Counted from the first letter of the stretch, positions 7,585 through 15,039 are shown. The stretch: DNA of 21,459 nucleotides from Candidatus Peregrinibacteria bacterium (GCA_016201685.1 JACQCJ010000021.1:1-21459); one strand, 5' to 3'. Translations and numbers: made by a program. Notes: generated from the letters alone by a model not told the origin.

Positions 7585-8628
7585 ATGAACGAGCGTCCCA
7601 ACACCGGCTACGAGGGTCTACGCTTCTACGGCCCGCACCATGCCCCCATTGACGAACAATCGCGACGACCCATCAACGGCGTCGTTCTCACGTCACTGCG
7701 GGACATCGTGGGGGATGACTGGGTGGGACTGCAGATCCGAGGTCTCGTCGAATACGTCACGAGACGGATCAACGGAGGGGCGCCGCTCGGTGAATCATTC
7801 CGCCTGCGCGGAATCATCATCGATGATCGAGACAACGAGAAGGCACTCCAGAATGTTCTCGGCAACGGACAACCCTACTCGGTGAACCCGCCGAAATCGC
7901 GGTACTCCATGCAACCATGGATTCATCCGCCGGAGCTTCGTGACGACCGAGGAGAGCTCCTGATCAGCAACACGCAACGGATCCCCTCCACCTACCGCAG
8001 TCTGCCGCTGCATGACAAACAAGGACGGACAGATCTCAAACGGGAATTTGAGCGTGAGGTAGCGAAAACAGCCAGAGCAATGGGCGCGGACATCCTTATT
8101 TCCGATCACTTGATCGCCAAGCTGGAGCACAATATTCTGCCCCGCCAGGAACTCATGCGCAGCGGGCTGCAGGAACTCTTCGGCTACGGGTACATGCTGA
8201 ACATCCATCCCGCCATCACGAACAGACACCACCCGCGTCCGCTGCGCGGCGTCACCCCCACACGCGATGCCGTCAACCGAGCGAACGGCTTCTGGATCAA
8301 TCTTGAAACGCAAGAGCGCATCCCCGTGAAACGTCACTTCTGGACCGGGGCAACACTGCACGTGATGTCGTCGGAAATCGACGGAGGTCCCGTGCTCTGC
8401 GAAGACGAATCCACGCTCGTTCATCCCGATGATGAGCCAATGGAACTCAAAGAGAGAAACTACGCGACCAAGCTGAGGGTATTCGAAGAAGGGATTGGCC
8501 ACTACGCGCGGACAATCTACGATCTGCTGGAGCATGAAGCCATCGATCTCGATCATCTCTCCCCCTTCCGCCATGTACCCTCTCCCGCTGCTGCAATCGA
8601 CCATGGAGATCCGGCCCCTGCTTGGTGA
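7585..8628 (+). CDS. formyltransferase-fold protein (PurN-like catalytic domain)
   Basis: A 347-aa cytosolic protein. The C-terminal half carries the N10-formyltetrahydrofolate-dependent formyltransferase signature: ADILISDHLIAKLE (168-181), LNIHPAITNRHHP (205-217) with the expected catalytic Asn206 and His208, GATLHVMSSEIDGGPVL (255-271) with the catalytic Asp266, and a final helix region (KLRVFEEGIGHY). PurN is about 210 aa; this protein is longer, with 30 extra N-terminal residues and an insertion of about 80 residues (85-165) between what look like the second and third strands. Its substrate is therefore probably not the purine intermediate GAR, though that is not excluded. No SD. The 3' end overlaps the M23-type gene, implying a two-gene operon. 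Confidence 0.75.
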   Translation: MNERPNTGYEGLRFYGPHHAPIDEQSRRPINGVVLTSLRDIVGDDWVGLQIRGLVEYVTRRINGGAPLGESFRLRGIIIDDRDNEKALQNVLGNGQPYSVNPPKSRYSMQPWIHPPELRDDRGELLISNTQRIPSTYRSLPLHDKQGRTDLKREFEREVAKTARAMGADILISDHLIAKLEHNILPRQELMRSGLQELFGYGYMLNIHPAITNRHHPRPLRGVTPTRDAVNRANGFWINLETQERIPVKRHFWTGATLHVMSSEIDGGPVLCEDESTLVHPDDEPMELKERNYATKLRVFEEGIGHYARTIYDLLEHEAIDLDHLSPFRHVPSPAAAIDHGDPAPAW

Positions 8629-9232
8629 ACGTGCAGGCGAACCGCACGTTTTCGATTTCTCCTCCAAGAATCCGCGCACGTGCGAGTACGACACGGCGCA
8701 CTTTGAGGCGTTTCAGAACATCGTAGTCGATGAACTCGCGAGGAACGGAAAGACATGGGGCATCGGAAAATACTTGGAGGAACGCGCAGGCGTCCTGCGT
8801 CATTATCCGCAGATGATCGCGGAGAAGCGGATCTACCACGCGGGACTCGACGTCACGGGCGGAGCCGGAACTCCACTCTTTTGTCCCATTCCCGCAACCG
8901 TACACCTCGTCGGCAAGGAAGAAGGCCTGGGAAATTACGGCGGTTACGTGATGCTCGCGCATGCGATGGACGGAACGCGTTTCTATTCGTTCTACGGTCA
9001 CCTGGATTCAAAGCATCGCGTGAAGGTTGGACAGGTGTTGAACTCAGGAGAGGTGTTCGCTGCCATCGGCGACGGCCGGGACAGCGGAGGATGGTTCACA
9101 CACACGCATCTGCAAATCGTCACGGAGGAAGCCGAACGACAAGGACGCGTCTTCCAGGGCTACGTGAGCGCCGCCGATCTGCCGATGATCGAATTGCTGT
9201 TCCCCAATCCCTATCTGCTGTTCCGGTGGTGA
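8573..9232 (+). CDS. M23-type metallopeptidase domain protein
   Basis: A 219-aa protein with the LytM/M23 zinc-hydrolase motifs: HAGLDVTGGAGTP (89-101) provides His89 and Asp93, FYSFYGHLDS (137-146) the middle histidine, and FTHTHLQIV (175-183) the HxH with His177 and His179. M23 enzymes usually cut peptidoglycan cross-bridges outside the membrane, yet no signal peptide or membrane segment is visible here. The GDGRDSGGW stretch before HTH resembles M23 domains I recall being fused to class-III aminotransferases, which may act on small molecules in the cytosol. The start is uncertain: ATG at 8573 overlaps the upstream gene by 56 bp, ATG at 8603 by 26 bp, and neither has an SD. The overlap implies co-expression with the formyltransferase-like protein. 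Confidence 0.75.
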   Translation: MYPLPLLQSTMEIRPLLGERAGEPHVFDFSSKNPRTCEYDTAHFEAFQNIVVDELARNGKTWGIGKYLEERAGVLRHYPQMIAEKRIYHAGLDVTGGAGTPLFCPIPATVHLVGKEEGLGNYGGYVMLAHAMDGTRFYSFYGHLDSKHRVKVGQVLNSGEVFAAIGDGRDSGGWFTHTHLQIVTEEAERQGRVFQGYVSAADLPMIELLFPNPYLLFRW

Positions 9233-9270
9233 AAGAAAGACTACGCGAAGAACTATCTCTGGGTAGGATC

Positions 9271-9301
9271 CGCGGGCACCTTCCGCGGGCAGTATGCCCG
9301 C
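9271..9301 (+). repeat. GC-rich direct repeat and hairpin after the M23 gene
   Basis: The word CCGCGGGCA occurs twice with a 14-bp period, and GCGGGCA (9285-9291) pairs with TGCCCGC (9295-9301) around GTA. With no T-run, it could only be a weak terminator. Confidence 0.4.
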
Positions 9302-9336
9302 TCTGTGGGGGAAATAATTACTTTCGAAGATCTATC

Positions 9337-9378
9337 ACTCGTCATTCATAACTCGTAACTCGTCATTCGTAATTCTCC
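9337..9378. repeat. heptanucleotide array abutting the ahcY stop codon
   Basis: Six 7-bp units in register: actcgtc, attcata, actcgta, actcgtc, attcgta, attctcc. The array ends exactly at the base before the ahcY stop codon. It resembles the short tandemly repeated heptamers (STRR) described in cyanobacteria, by form only. Confidence 0.7.
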
Positions 9379-10632
9379 TCACGTCCCCTCCTCCCAACCG
9401 CTCAAATATTTCTTCTGCTCCTCGGTCAACGTATCGATCGTGAGCCCCATCGCCTGGAGCTGCAGTTTCGCAATGAAGTCGTCGATCCCCGGCGGGAGCG
9501 TGATGACGCCGGGGGCGAGCTTGCCTTTGTTCTGCACGAGATACTCGCACGCGAGCGCCTGGCCGCAGAAGGAGAGACTCATCACTTCGATCGGGTGGCC
9601 CTCCGCCGAGGCGAGATTCACGAGCCGCCCCTCGCCGGCGACGTAGAGAATTTTTCCCGAGGGGAGCAGATATTCATCGAGGTAGTGACGGACCCGGCGC
9701 TTGCGGCGGGCGTTTTTCTCGAGCGCCTGCAAATCGATCTCGCAGTCGAAGTGGCCGGAATTCGCGAGCACGGCGCCGTCCTTCATGCGCTCCATGTGCT
9801 CGAGGCGGATCACGCGGATGTCGCCCGTGACGGTGATGAAGAGATCGCCGAGCAACGTCGCTTGCTCCATCGGCGTCACGCGGTGCCCGTCCATGGCCGC
9901 CTGCAGCGCCGCGAAGGCGTCGACTTCGGTGACGATCACCTGCGCGCCGAGTCCCTTCGCTCGCAGCGCAACGCCCTTGCCGCAGCTGCCGTACCCGAGG
10001 ACGACGATCGTCTTCCCCGCGATGAGGAGGCTCGTGGAACGGAGGATGCCGTCGATGGTCGACTGGCCCGTGCCGTAGTGGTTGTCCATCAGGTGCTTGG
10101 TCTTGTTGTCGTTCACGGCGATCATCGGAATCTTGAGGACGCCGTCGCGCTGCATCGAACGGAGCCGGATGATGCCCGTCGTCGTCTCCTCGCAGCCGCC
10201 GATCATGGAGGGCAGGAGATCCTGGTGCTTGCGATGGATCTCGGAGACCAGATCGCAGCCGTCGTCGATCGTGATCTGCGGCTGTGTTTCGATCACTGCG
10301 CTCAGGAACCGGTAATAGTCCTCCGTGCTCTCTCCCTTGTACGCCCAGACTCTGACATTCTTCTCTTCGCTGAGAGCGGCAGCGACGTCATCCTGCGTGC
10401 TCAGCGGATTGCAGCCGGTGATCGCGACTTCGGCACCGCCCGCGATGAGGGTCGAGACGAGGACGGCCGTCTCTTTGGTTACGTGGAGCGCCATGCCGAT
10501 CGTGAGGCCGGCGAAGGGCTTCTCCTTGCGGAAGCGCTCGCGGACCGTGAGCAGAGCACCCATGCGCTTCTCGGCGAGTTCAATGTTCAAGCGACCTTGG
10601 GGGGCCAGGGAGGGATCTTTGACGTGGGACAT
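9379..10632 (-). CDS. ahcY: adenosylhomocysteinase (SAH hydrolase)
   Basis: Reversibly splits S-adenosylhomocysteine to adenosine and homocysteine with tightly bound NAD, clearing the product inhibitor of methyltransferases. It has 417 aa, the short form without the internal insertion of many bacterial enzymes. Seen: TGCNPLSTQDDVAAAL (72-87), DDGCDL (123-128), GCEETTTGIIRL (146-157), AVNDNKTKHLMDNHYGTGQS (172-191) with the active-site Lys and Asp, the Rossmann motif GYGSCGKG (213-220), and NSGHFDCEIDL (291-301). The frame opens at 10689, but the ATG at 10632 precedes the normal N-terminus. There is no SD; GATAAT lies about 22 nt upstream. It is a monocistronic-looking gene with heptad repeats touching both ends. 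The FAM173-like methyltransferase nearby would be a plausible source of SAH. Confidence 0.96.
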   Translation of the reverse strand: MSHVKDPSLAPQGRLNIELAEKRMGALLTVRERFRKEKPFAGLTIGMALHVTKETAVLVSTLIAGGAEVAITGCNPLSTQDDVAAALSEEKNVRVWAYKGESTEDYYRFLSAVIETQPQITIDDGCDLVSEIHRKHQDLLPSMIGGCEETTTGIIRLRSMQRDGVLKIPMIAVNDNKTKHLMDNHYGTGQSTIDGILRSTSLLIAGKTIVVLGYGSCGKGVALRAKGLGAQVIVTEVDAFAALQAAMDGHRVTPMEQATLLGDLFITVTGDIRVIRLEHMERMKDGAVLANSGHFDCEIDLQALEKNARRKRRVRHYLDEYLLPSGKILYVAGEGRLVNLASAEGHPIEVMSLSFCGQALACEYLVQNKGKLAPGVITLPPGIDDFIAKLQLQAMGLTIDTLTEEQKKYLSGWEEGT

Positions 10633-10634
10633 AC

Positions 10635-10708
10635 GAAATGGAAAATGGAAAATTATCGAAGTTACTCTCGCAATACGCAGAATTGTCAATTATCAATTAT
10701 CAATTGTC
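10635..10708. repeat. heptanucleotide arrays upstream of ahcY
   Basis: Two short arrays: gaaatgg, aaaatgg, aaaatta (10635-10655), right before the ahcY start codon, and aattgtc, aattatc, aattatc, aattgtc (10681-10708). The 25 bp between them are unrelated. Confidence 0.65.
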
Positions 10709-11159
10709 AATTCCGGGATGTCGCACCACACCCAAAAGTGGACTGACCACAGCGAAAACTGGACTGAGCAGTACCAGACAATCATCGATGTAACCGCACA
10801 ACGTGGACGACTCGATCCCGATACCACACTCGGATCTCCGGGCGTTCATCATCGGGAAGGATGTGCAGCCCCACGGATGCGTCGATGGGCACACTCGCTC
10901 TTGATAGACAATGGCGTTGTTCACGATTCTACAACAGATGAAAAGAAGAGCGGATCTCTATGTTTGTTGCACAGTATCGACCTTCTGTGCAATGTCATTT
11001 TGACAACAAATTCCATGGGCCTTATCTGCTCGCCACTGCGGATCTCGTGAAAGGCCACCTTCTCACATCGTCACATACAAGCAGTTGCTATAACTGACTC
11101 GCCCGTTCTAAGCTCTTCCAGAGCGGAGAGCCAATCTTCATCTATCGATCATGTTCTCA
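10709..11159. other. gene-poor gap with a 21-bp-spaced direct repeat
   Basis: No convincing gene is seen; an ORF on the minus strand at 10700-10924 (74 aa) matches nothing I recognise and overlaps a heptad array. At 10734-10749 and 10755-10770, aaaagtggactgacca and aaaactggactgagca are direct repeats offset by 21 bp, two DNA turns. They could be a regulator site or relics of an insertion-sequence end. GC is lower than in the flanking genes. Confidence 0.5.
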
Positions 11160-11189
11160 TTGGGAAGTCGCATGGCATTTTTCTAGAAT
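11160..11189 (+). promoter_or_regulatory. putative leaderless promoter of the VOC gene
   Basis: TTGGGA (11160-11165), an 18-bp spacer and TAGAAT (11184-11189), which ends 6 nt before the ATG. No SD. Confidence 0.5.
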
Positions 11190-11195
11190 ATTCCC

Positions 11196-12089
11196 ATGCA
11201 AACCATCACCCCGTTCCTGTGGTTCAATGACAACACCGAAGAGGCAGTGGCGTTCTATGCCTCCACCTTCACGAATGCGACGATCGGAAGCACCACCCGT
11301 TACTCCGCAGAAGCGGCGAGGGTCTCCGGGAGACCGGAGGGATCAGTGATGACGGTGGCGTTCCGGCTCTGCGGACAAGAATTCGCGGCTCTCAATGGCG
11401 GTCCCGTGTTCACGTTCACGCCAGCCATTTCGTTCTTCGTCACGTGCGAGACGATGGAGGAAATCGATGCGCTCTGGACGAAACTTGCGGACGGAGGAAA
11501 CGTCCTCATGGAATTTGGAAAGTACCCGTTCAGCGAAAAGTACGGCTGGCTCAACGACAAGTACGGAGTCTCGTGGCAATTGTTTCTTGGCAAGACGAAG
11601 CAGGAAATAGCGCCAGCATTTCTGTTCGTGGGCGAGCGGTACGGCAAGGCCGAAGAGGCGATCCATTTCTACATCTCCCTCTTCGAAGATTCGAGCCTGA
11701 CTGCCATCCACCGCAATGGCCCGGGCACGAATGAAAAAGAAGGAACGGTGCAGTACGCCAGTTTCCTCCTCAACAAACGGGAGTGGAGGGCCATGGAGGG
11801 GAACACGGGCCATCAGTTTACGTTCACTCCGGCGACGTCCTTCGTGGTGCATTGCGACACGCAGGAGGAAATCGATCGATACTGGAAAAAACTCTCCGCG
11901 GACAAGGCGGCGGAGCAGTGCGGCTGGCTCAAAGACACGTACGGTGTCTCGTGGCAAATCGTTCCGACGATGCTCGCGAAGATGCTGCACGACAAGGATC
12001 CTGAGAAATCGAGGAGAGTGATGCGGGCGATTCTGCGGATGAAGAAAATCGACATCCAAAGTTTGGAGAAGGCATTTGCACTGGGGTAG
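11196..12089 (+). CDS. tandem PhnB-like / 3-demethylubiquinone methyltransferase-like VOC protein
   Basis: A 297-aa soluble protein made of two similar halves, each a PhnB-type vicinal-oxygen-chelate unit. The first (1-135) runs from ITPFLWFNDNTEEAVAFYAS through ALNGGPVFTFTPAISFFV to GWLNDKYGVSWQLF. The second (140-260) runs from FLFVGERYGKAEEAIHFYIS through MEGNTGHQFTFTPATSFVV to GWLKDTYGVSWQIVP. The repeated words FTFTPA, EEID and YGVSWQ show internal duplication, giving the pair of modules that forms one active site. Proteins of this family are often labelled methyltransferases, but no SAM motif is present and the real function is usually unknown. The C-terminal tail (MLHDKDPEKSRRVMRAILRM) is typical of the family. 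It is followed after 56 bp by a gene with its own promoter. Confidence 0.88.
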   Translation: MQTITPFLWFNDNTEEAVAFYASTFTNATIGSTTRYSAEAARVSGRPEGSVMTVAFRLCGQEFAALNGGPVFTFTPAISFFVTCETMEEIDALWTKLADGGNVLMEFGKYPFSEKYGWLNDKYGVSWQLFLGKTKQEIAPAFLFVGERYGKAEEAIHFYISLFEDSSLTAIHRNGPGTNEKEGTVQYASFLLNKREWRAMEGNTGHQFTFTPATSFVVHCDTQEEIDRYWKKLSADKAAEQCGWLKDTYGVSWQIVPTMLAKMLHDKDPEKSRRVMRAILRMKKIDIQSLEKAFALG

Positions 12090-12110
12090 ATGCCGTAGTG
12101 CGGGAAGCTA

Positions 12111-12138
12111 TTGACATTTTAATGTTTGATTTTATCAT
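12111..12138 (+). promoter_or_regulatory. strong leaderless promoter
   Basis: A perfect TTGACA (12111-12116), a 16-bp spacer and TATCAT (12133-12138), followed 7 nt later by the ATG at 12146. This is the best sigma70-like pair tied to a leaderless start in the window. It argues against the upstream ATG at 12122, which lies inside the spacer. Confidence 0.65.
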
Positions 12139-12145
12139 TGACAGC

Positions 12146-12562
12146 ATGCCGGAAGTCCCCCTCGAGGATGGTGGTCTCTACGCAGCCGAAATCGAGAGCG
12201 CTGTGGCAGAGTTGAATGCAGAGGAAGCACGGAAGCCTTCTCATGAGCGTCGCGAGTTTATCGCCCTGGGGAAGAAGGTCGAAAGCACTATTTTTCGCGG
12301 GTTCAATGCTCAGGGCGGGTTGATGCATTGGTTTGTGATCGCCGGGGACACCACCGGCCGGTGGTATCTCGCCGCACCGATTTGCGTGAACGGATTCGGC
12401 CTGACGCTCGAGAGCAGGCGTATTTTCTCGCGCGCTGAGATGGAACGTGAGGAGAACGTTCTTCAGGGTTCGATGAGTAACAATCTGAACGATGCACTCA
12501 ACCGCTTGGGTGCATCGGTGCGTTCTCTCTCTCAGGAGGTCAGAGCCGGGCAGTCGATCTAG
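12146..12562 (+). CDS. hypothetical protein, 138 aa
   Basis: I do not recognise the family. The protein is acidic and soluble. Residues 1-60 are helical and charged (ESAVAELNAEEARKPSHERR); the middle is more beta-like with a hydrophobic core (GGLMHWFVIAGDTTGRWYLA, then CVNGFGLTLESRRIF); and the tail is an amphipathic helix (NDALNRLGASVRSLSQEV). No signal peptide or membrane segment is present. The start is set by the promoter, which leaves only 7 nt before this ATG; the frame is open further upstream. An FHA-domain gene follows 21 bp downstream with its own SD, so the two probably share a transcript. Base composition is lower in GC than the neighbouring LCP and VOC genes, which may indicate a different history. 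Confidence 0.6.
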   Translation: MPEVPLEDGGLYAAEIESAVAELNAEEARKPSHERREFIALGKKVESTIFRGFNAQGGLMHWFVIAGDTTGRWYLAAPICVNGFGLTLESRRIFSRAEMEREENVLQGSMSNNLNDALNRLGASVRSLSQEVRAGQSI

Positions 12563-12569
12563 GAGATAC

Positions 12570-12575
12570 GGAGGG
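12570..12575 (+). promoter_or_regulatory. Shine-Dalgarno site selecting a TTG start
   Basis: GGAGGG lies 8 nt before TTG at 12584. No ATG or GTG starts the frame suitably, so this site decides the start of the FHA gene. Confidence 0.6.
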
Positions 12576-12583
12576 AATTTGTT

Positions 12584-12895
12584 TTGGCATTCTGCGGCAT
12601 TGTCCTGGATGCTGCTACGCGAGAGAATTGTTTGACGTTTCGCATCCGCCCGCCGGAACGTGATGTCCATACCTGGGAACGAACAATGGAGCATGACGGT
12701 GTGGTCAGGATCGGTCGAAATGTGATGAACGATATTGTTTTCCACAATGTTTCCGTTTCACGTTTGCATTGCGAAGTGAGGTTTAACGGCCGCGAGTGGC
12801 TCGCGCGGGATTGTGGATCCAGGAATAGTACGTATCTGAATGGCCAGCGTTTATCCCAACAATGGACGTCAACACGAGCGGCGCAGCACCAATGA
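12584..12895 (+). CDS. short FHA-domain protein, probably truncated
   Basis: A 103-aa protein that is almost entirely a forkhead-associated domain, a module that binds phosphothreonine peptides. Key elements: VRIGRNVMNDIV with the GR pair, VSVSRLHCEV with the SxxH motif, and RNSTYLNGQRL with the NG turn. After this, where an FHA domain normally continues with a Leu-x-x-Gly-Asp strand, the sequence becomes unrelated (SQQWTSTRAAQHQ) and stops, so the last strands appear missing. The start is TTG at 12584, supported by GGAGGG at 12570-12575 with 8-nt spacing, one of few SD sites in the window. No kinase gene is seen nearby. It may be a decaying gene or a 3'-truncated remnant. Confidence 0.65.
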   Translation: MAFCGIVLDAATRENCLTFRIRPPERDVHTWERTMEHDGVVRIGRNVMNDIVFHNVSVSRLHCEVRFNGREWLARDCGSRNSTYLNGQRLSQQWTSTRAAQHQ

Positions 12896-12924
12896 CACCA
12901 TGCACTGAGCTCTCACGAGCATCC

Positions 12925-13479
12925 TCACCTCACGTACAAATACGCCCCATGATCCTCTCGCGTGACGGGAATATTCTCCATCCGGAACGCGTGTGAGACG
13001 ACGCGGCAGCCCCGCCTGAGGCGGGGCCAGATCTCGCGCTCGAAGCGGGGCATGGATTTGATGAGCAAGTAACAGAAGATCACATCCGCATCGCGCTCGT
13101 CCTGCTTCCAGAAGTCTCCGAAGCGGATGACCGCGCCGGGGTGGAGGAATGACCGGCACTTCGCGAGGAGGTAGGTGGGCACGGAGAATTCGTAGCCGAT
13201 CGCGCGCGCGCCAAGGGCGGCGGCGGCGAAGACGATGCGCCCGTCGCCGCACCCAAGATCGTAGACGATCTCGCCTTCGCGGATCGCCGCGAGCCGCAGC
13301 ATCGCTTGGAGCGTTGTGCGTCCGGTGGGAACGAACGGCGGCGCGACGCGGAAGAGGAGCAACGTTCCAGGCAGGCACACGAGTTCGACCAGGAGCAATA
13401 GGAAGAGAACCTCGGGTGGCGAGAGCCCTGTGAACGGCAGGATGATGACGGCTATGAGGAGGAGCAATACTTCGAGCAT
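12925..13479 (-). CDS. membrane-anchored class I SAM methyltransferase, FAM173-like
   Basis: A 184-aa protein with two N-terminal hydrophobic segments (about 2-18 and 21-43), then a Rossmann methyltransferase domain. VAPPFVPTGRTTLQAML (45-61) is followed by the SAM-binding motif I VYDLGCGDGRIVFAAA (72-87), the acidic motif II (IGYEFSV), RFGDFWKQDERDADVIFCYL (119-138), and a closing part with RRGCRVVSHAFRMENIPV. The FVPT entrance, the DLGCGDGRI loop and the late HAFRM strand resemble FAM173 (ATPSCKMT/ANTKMT) lysine methyltransferases, which modify membrane proteins. An orthologous role is only inference. A longer frame upstream on this strand is antisense to the LCP gene and was not accepted. 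No SD. It is divergent from the LCP gene. Confidence 0.8.
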   Translation of the reverse strand: MLEVLLLLIAVIILPFTGLSPPEVLFLLLLVELVCLPGTLLLFRVAPPFVPTGRTTLQAMLRLAAIREGEIVYDLGCGDGRIVFAAAALGARAIGYEFSVPTYLLAKCRSFLHPGAVIRFGDFWKQDERDADVIFCYLLIKSMPRFEREIWPRLRRGCRVVSHAFRMENIPVTREDHGAYLYVR

Positions 13480-13503
13480 GCGAGTCTGATGGGGCAGAAT
13501 ATC

Positions 13504-13517
13504 GGCAGTGTACTGCC
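13504..13517. promoter_or_regulatory. inverted repeat in divergent promoter region
   Basis: GGCAGT and ACTGCC around GT form a 6-bp dyad between the methyltransferase gene (-) and the LCP gene (+). It could be an operator; nothing further supports that. The rest of 13480-13590 shows no gene. Confidence 0.35.
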
Positions 13518-13590
13518 TCCGTACAATCAGACACATTCTCCAGGGAGTGCACATGACAACACGAGAAACAAGCGAGTTCTGCATTCTGGC

Positions 13591-13619
13591 TTCTACGAGC
13601 CACCAAGAATCGCTATACT
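13591..13619 (+). promoter_or_regulatory. putative promoter of the LCP gene
   Basis: TTCTAC (13591-13596), a 17-bp spacer and TATACT (13614-13619), which ends 10 nt before the ATG at 13630. The leader would be only about 4 nt. Confidence 0.5.
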
Positions 13620-13629
13620 GCCTTATCCC

Positions 13630-15039
13630 ATGTCCGATCACGCTCTTCCCTCGAGAAGACGTCACCGCTGGCTGCGCATCGCGAACATCGCGCTGGCGAC
13701 CGTCGCGCTGTTCGTGATCATCGTCGCGAGCGTCTTCGCGTTGATGGGGATCGGGCCGTTCCTCACGATCCTGGGGACAACACCGCCCCATGACACACGC
13801 GGCATCACGAACGTTCTGCTCCTTGGCATCGGCGACAAGAACCATGACGCAGCGGATCTGACCGACGCGATGATGCTCGTGAGCCTGGATCCCAAGACCC
13901 GCAGCGCCGTCCTGCTCTCCATTCCCCGCGATCTCTTTGTCGGAGAACGTACGGATGTGCGAGCGGGCAGAATCAACGCACTCTACGAGCAGTATAAAGC
14001 ATTCGTCCGCACGCAGACGCGCATGAGCGAAACCGGGGCCTCGCTCGTCGCAATGCGCGAGACGGGCAACGTGATCGGCGAGAAGCTCGGCATTCCCATC
14101 CACGGCGTTCTGCTGATGGATTTCACCGGATTCGTGAAGATCATCGATGCGTTGGGCGGTGTGGATGTCGAGGTCTCGCGTACGATCGTCGACGCCGCGT
14201 ATCCCATTCGCGAGGGAGAGATCGGCACGTTTGCGATCGATGTCGGGCCGCATCACCTCGACGGCGAGACGGCGCTGCAGTACGCGCGCAGCAGACACTC
14301 GAGCACGGATTTTGACCGCTCGATGCGCCAGCAGCAGATGCTGAAATCCCTCGCGCAGAAGGTCGAATCGCAGGGAATTCTGCGCGACGTGCGATTGGTG
14401 CGATCTCTGCCGCTGCTTCTGCACGGACATTTCCTGACGACGCTCACGGGGAAGCAATTCCTCGGGGTGCTCGAAACGGCGGCGTCGACGCGGATGCTGA
14501 GCATCCTCACGATGCGTCTCAATTTCGATATCGGAACGGATGTGACCGACGCCGCACCGGGAGGCTTCGTGACTGCGGCGGCGCCGAATCTGTACGAGAG
14601 CGGAGCCGCGATTCTCATTCCCGTCTCCATCCCCGCGATGCCGCCGAGCTGGAATCAGATTCAAACCCTCACGCAGCTTCTGGTCGATCATCGCCAAATC
14701 TTTCTCACTCATTCACGGATTTGGCTTCGTCCACTGGGCACGACCATGCTCGACGCTCATCGATTGAAGAATGAATTGCTGCGCTACGGGTTCGACGCGC
14801 ACCAGGAGAAGATCGTTGCAAAACAGAATCATGAATTGGCTGTCGAGCAATCATCCATCACCTTCGCACGAGGAGCGGATACACCTGCGGCATCGTTCCT
14901 CGGTGAACTGCTCAACATGCCCGTGACCTTGCAGCCATCCACCGCTTCTGGCGGCATCGCGATCATGCTCGGACGGGATTACCGGTACGCTCCGATTGTT
15001 TCGCTCTTGCGGCGAATGGATGTGCGAGTGAATCCTTGA
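13630..15039 (+). CDS. LytR-CpsA-Psr (LCP) family protein
   Basis: A 469-aa protein with a cytosolic basic start (SRRRHRWLR), one membrane helix (about 17-45) and an external LCP domain. LCP enzymes transfer lipid-linked glycopolymers to the cell wall or surface. Seen: ITNVLLLGIGDKNHDAADLT with the polyprenyl-phosphate site residues, DAMMLVSLDPKTRSAVLLSIPRDL, the FVKIIDALGGVDVEV segment, and LQYARSRHSSTDFDRSMRQQ. The last 130 residues look like a degenerate LytR_C domain: IWLRPLGTTMLDAHRLKNEL, RYGFDAHQEK, and ending GGIAIMLGRDYRYAPI. Transcribed alone from a leaderless-type promoter. The frame is open upstream to 13489, but those codons lie in the promoter region. Role here: probably surface polysaccharide attachment. 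Confidence 0.92.
   Translation: MSDHALPSRRRHRWLRIANIALATVALFVIIVASVFALMGIGPFLTILGTTPPHDTRGITNVLLLGIGDKNHDAADLTDAMMLVSLDPKTRSAVLLSIPRDLFVGERTDVRAGRINALYEQYKAFVRTQTRMSETGASLVAMRETGNVIGEKLGIPIHGVLLMDFTGFVKIIDALGGVDVEVSRTIVDAAYPIREGEIGTFAIDVGPHHLDGETALQYARSRHSSTDFDRSMRQQQMLKSLAQKVESQGILRDVRLVRSLPLLLHGHFLTTLTGKQFLGVLETAASTRMLSILTMRLNFDIGTDVTDAAPGGFVTAAAPNLYESGAAILIPVSIPAMPPSWNQIQTLTQLLVDHRQIFLTHSRIWLRPLGTTMLDAHRLKNELLRYGFDAHQEKIVAKQNHELAVEQSSITFARGADTPAASFLGELLNMPVTLQPSTASGGIAIMLGRDYRYAPIVSLLRRMDVRVNP

Noticed and set aside
9337..10708. Possible CRISPR-like repeats around ahcY
   Set aside because: Units are contiguous 7-mers without spacers; they are simple tandem repeats.
9595..10746. 383-codon frame antisense to ahcY
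   Set aside because: Shadow of the ahcY codon pattern; no recognisable domain.
10700..10924. 74-codon minus-strand frame in the gap after ahcY
   Set aside because: No SD, no -10 box at a suitable distance, no family resemblance, and it overlaps a heptad array.
12925..14712. 595-codon open frame on the minus strand
   Set aside because: Only its last 184 codons (the methyltransferase) are real; the rest is antisense to the clear LCP gene and has no family motifs.
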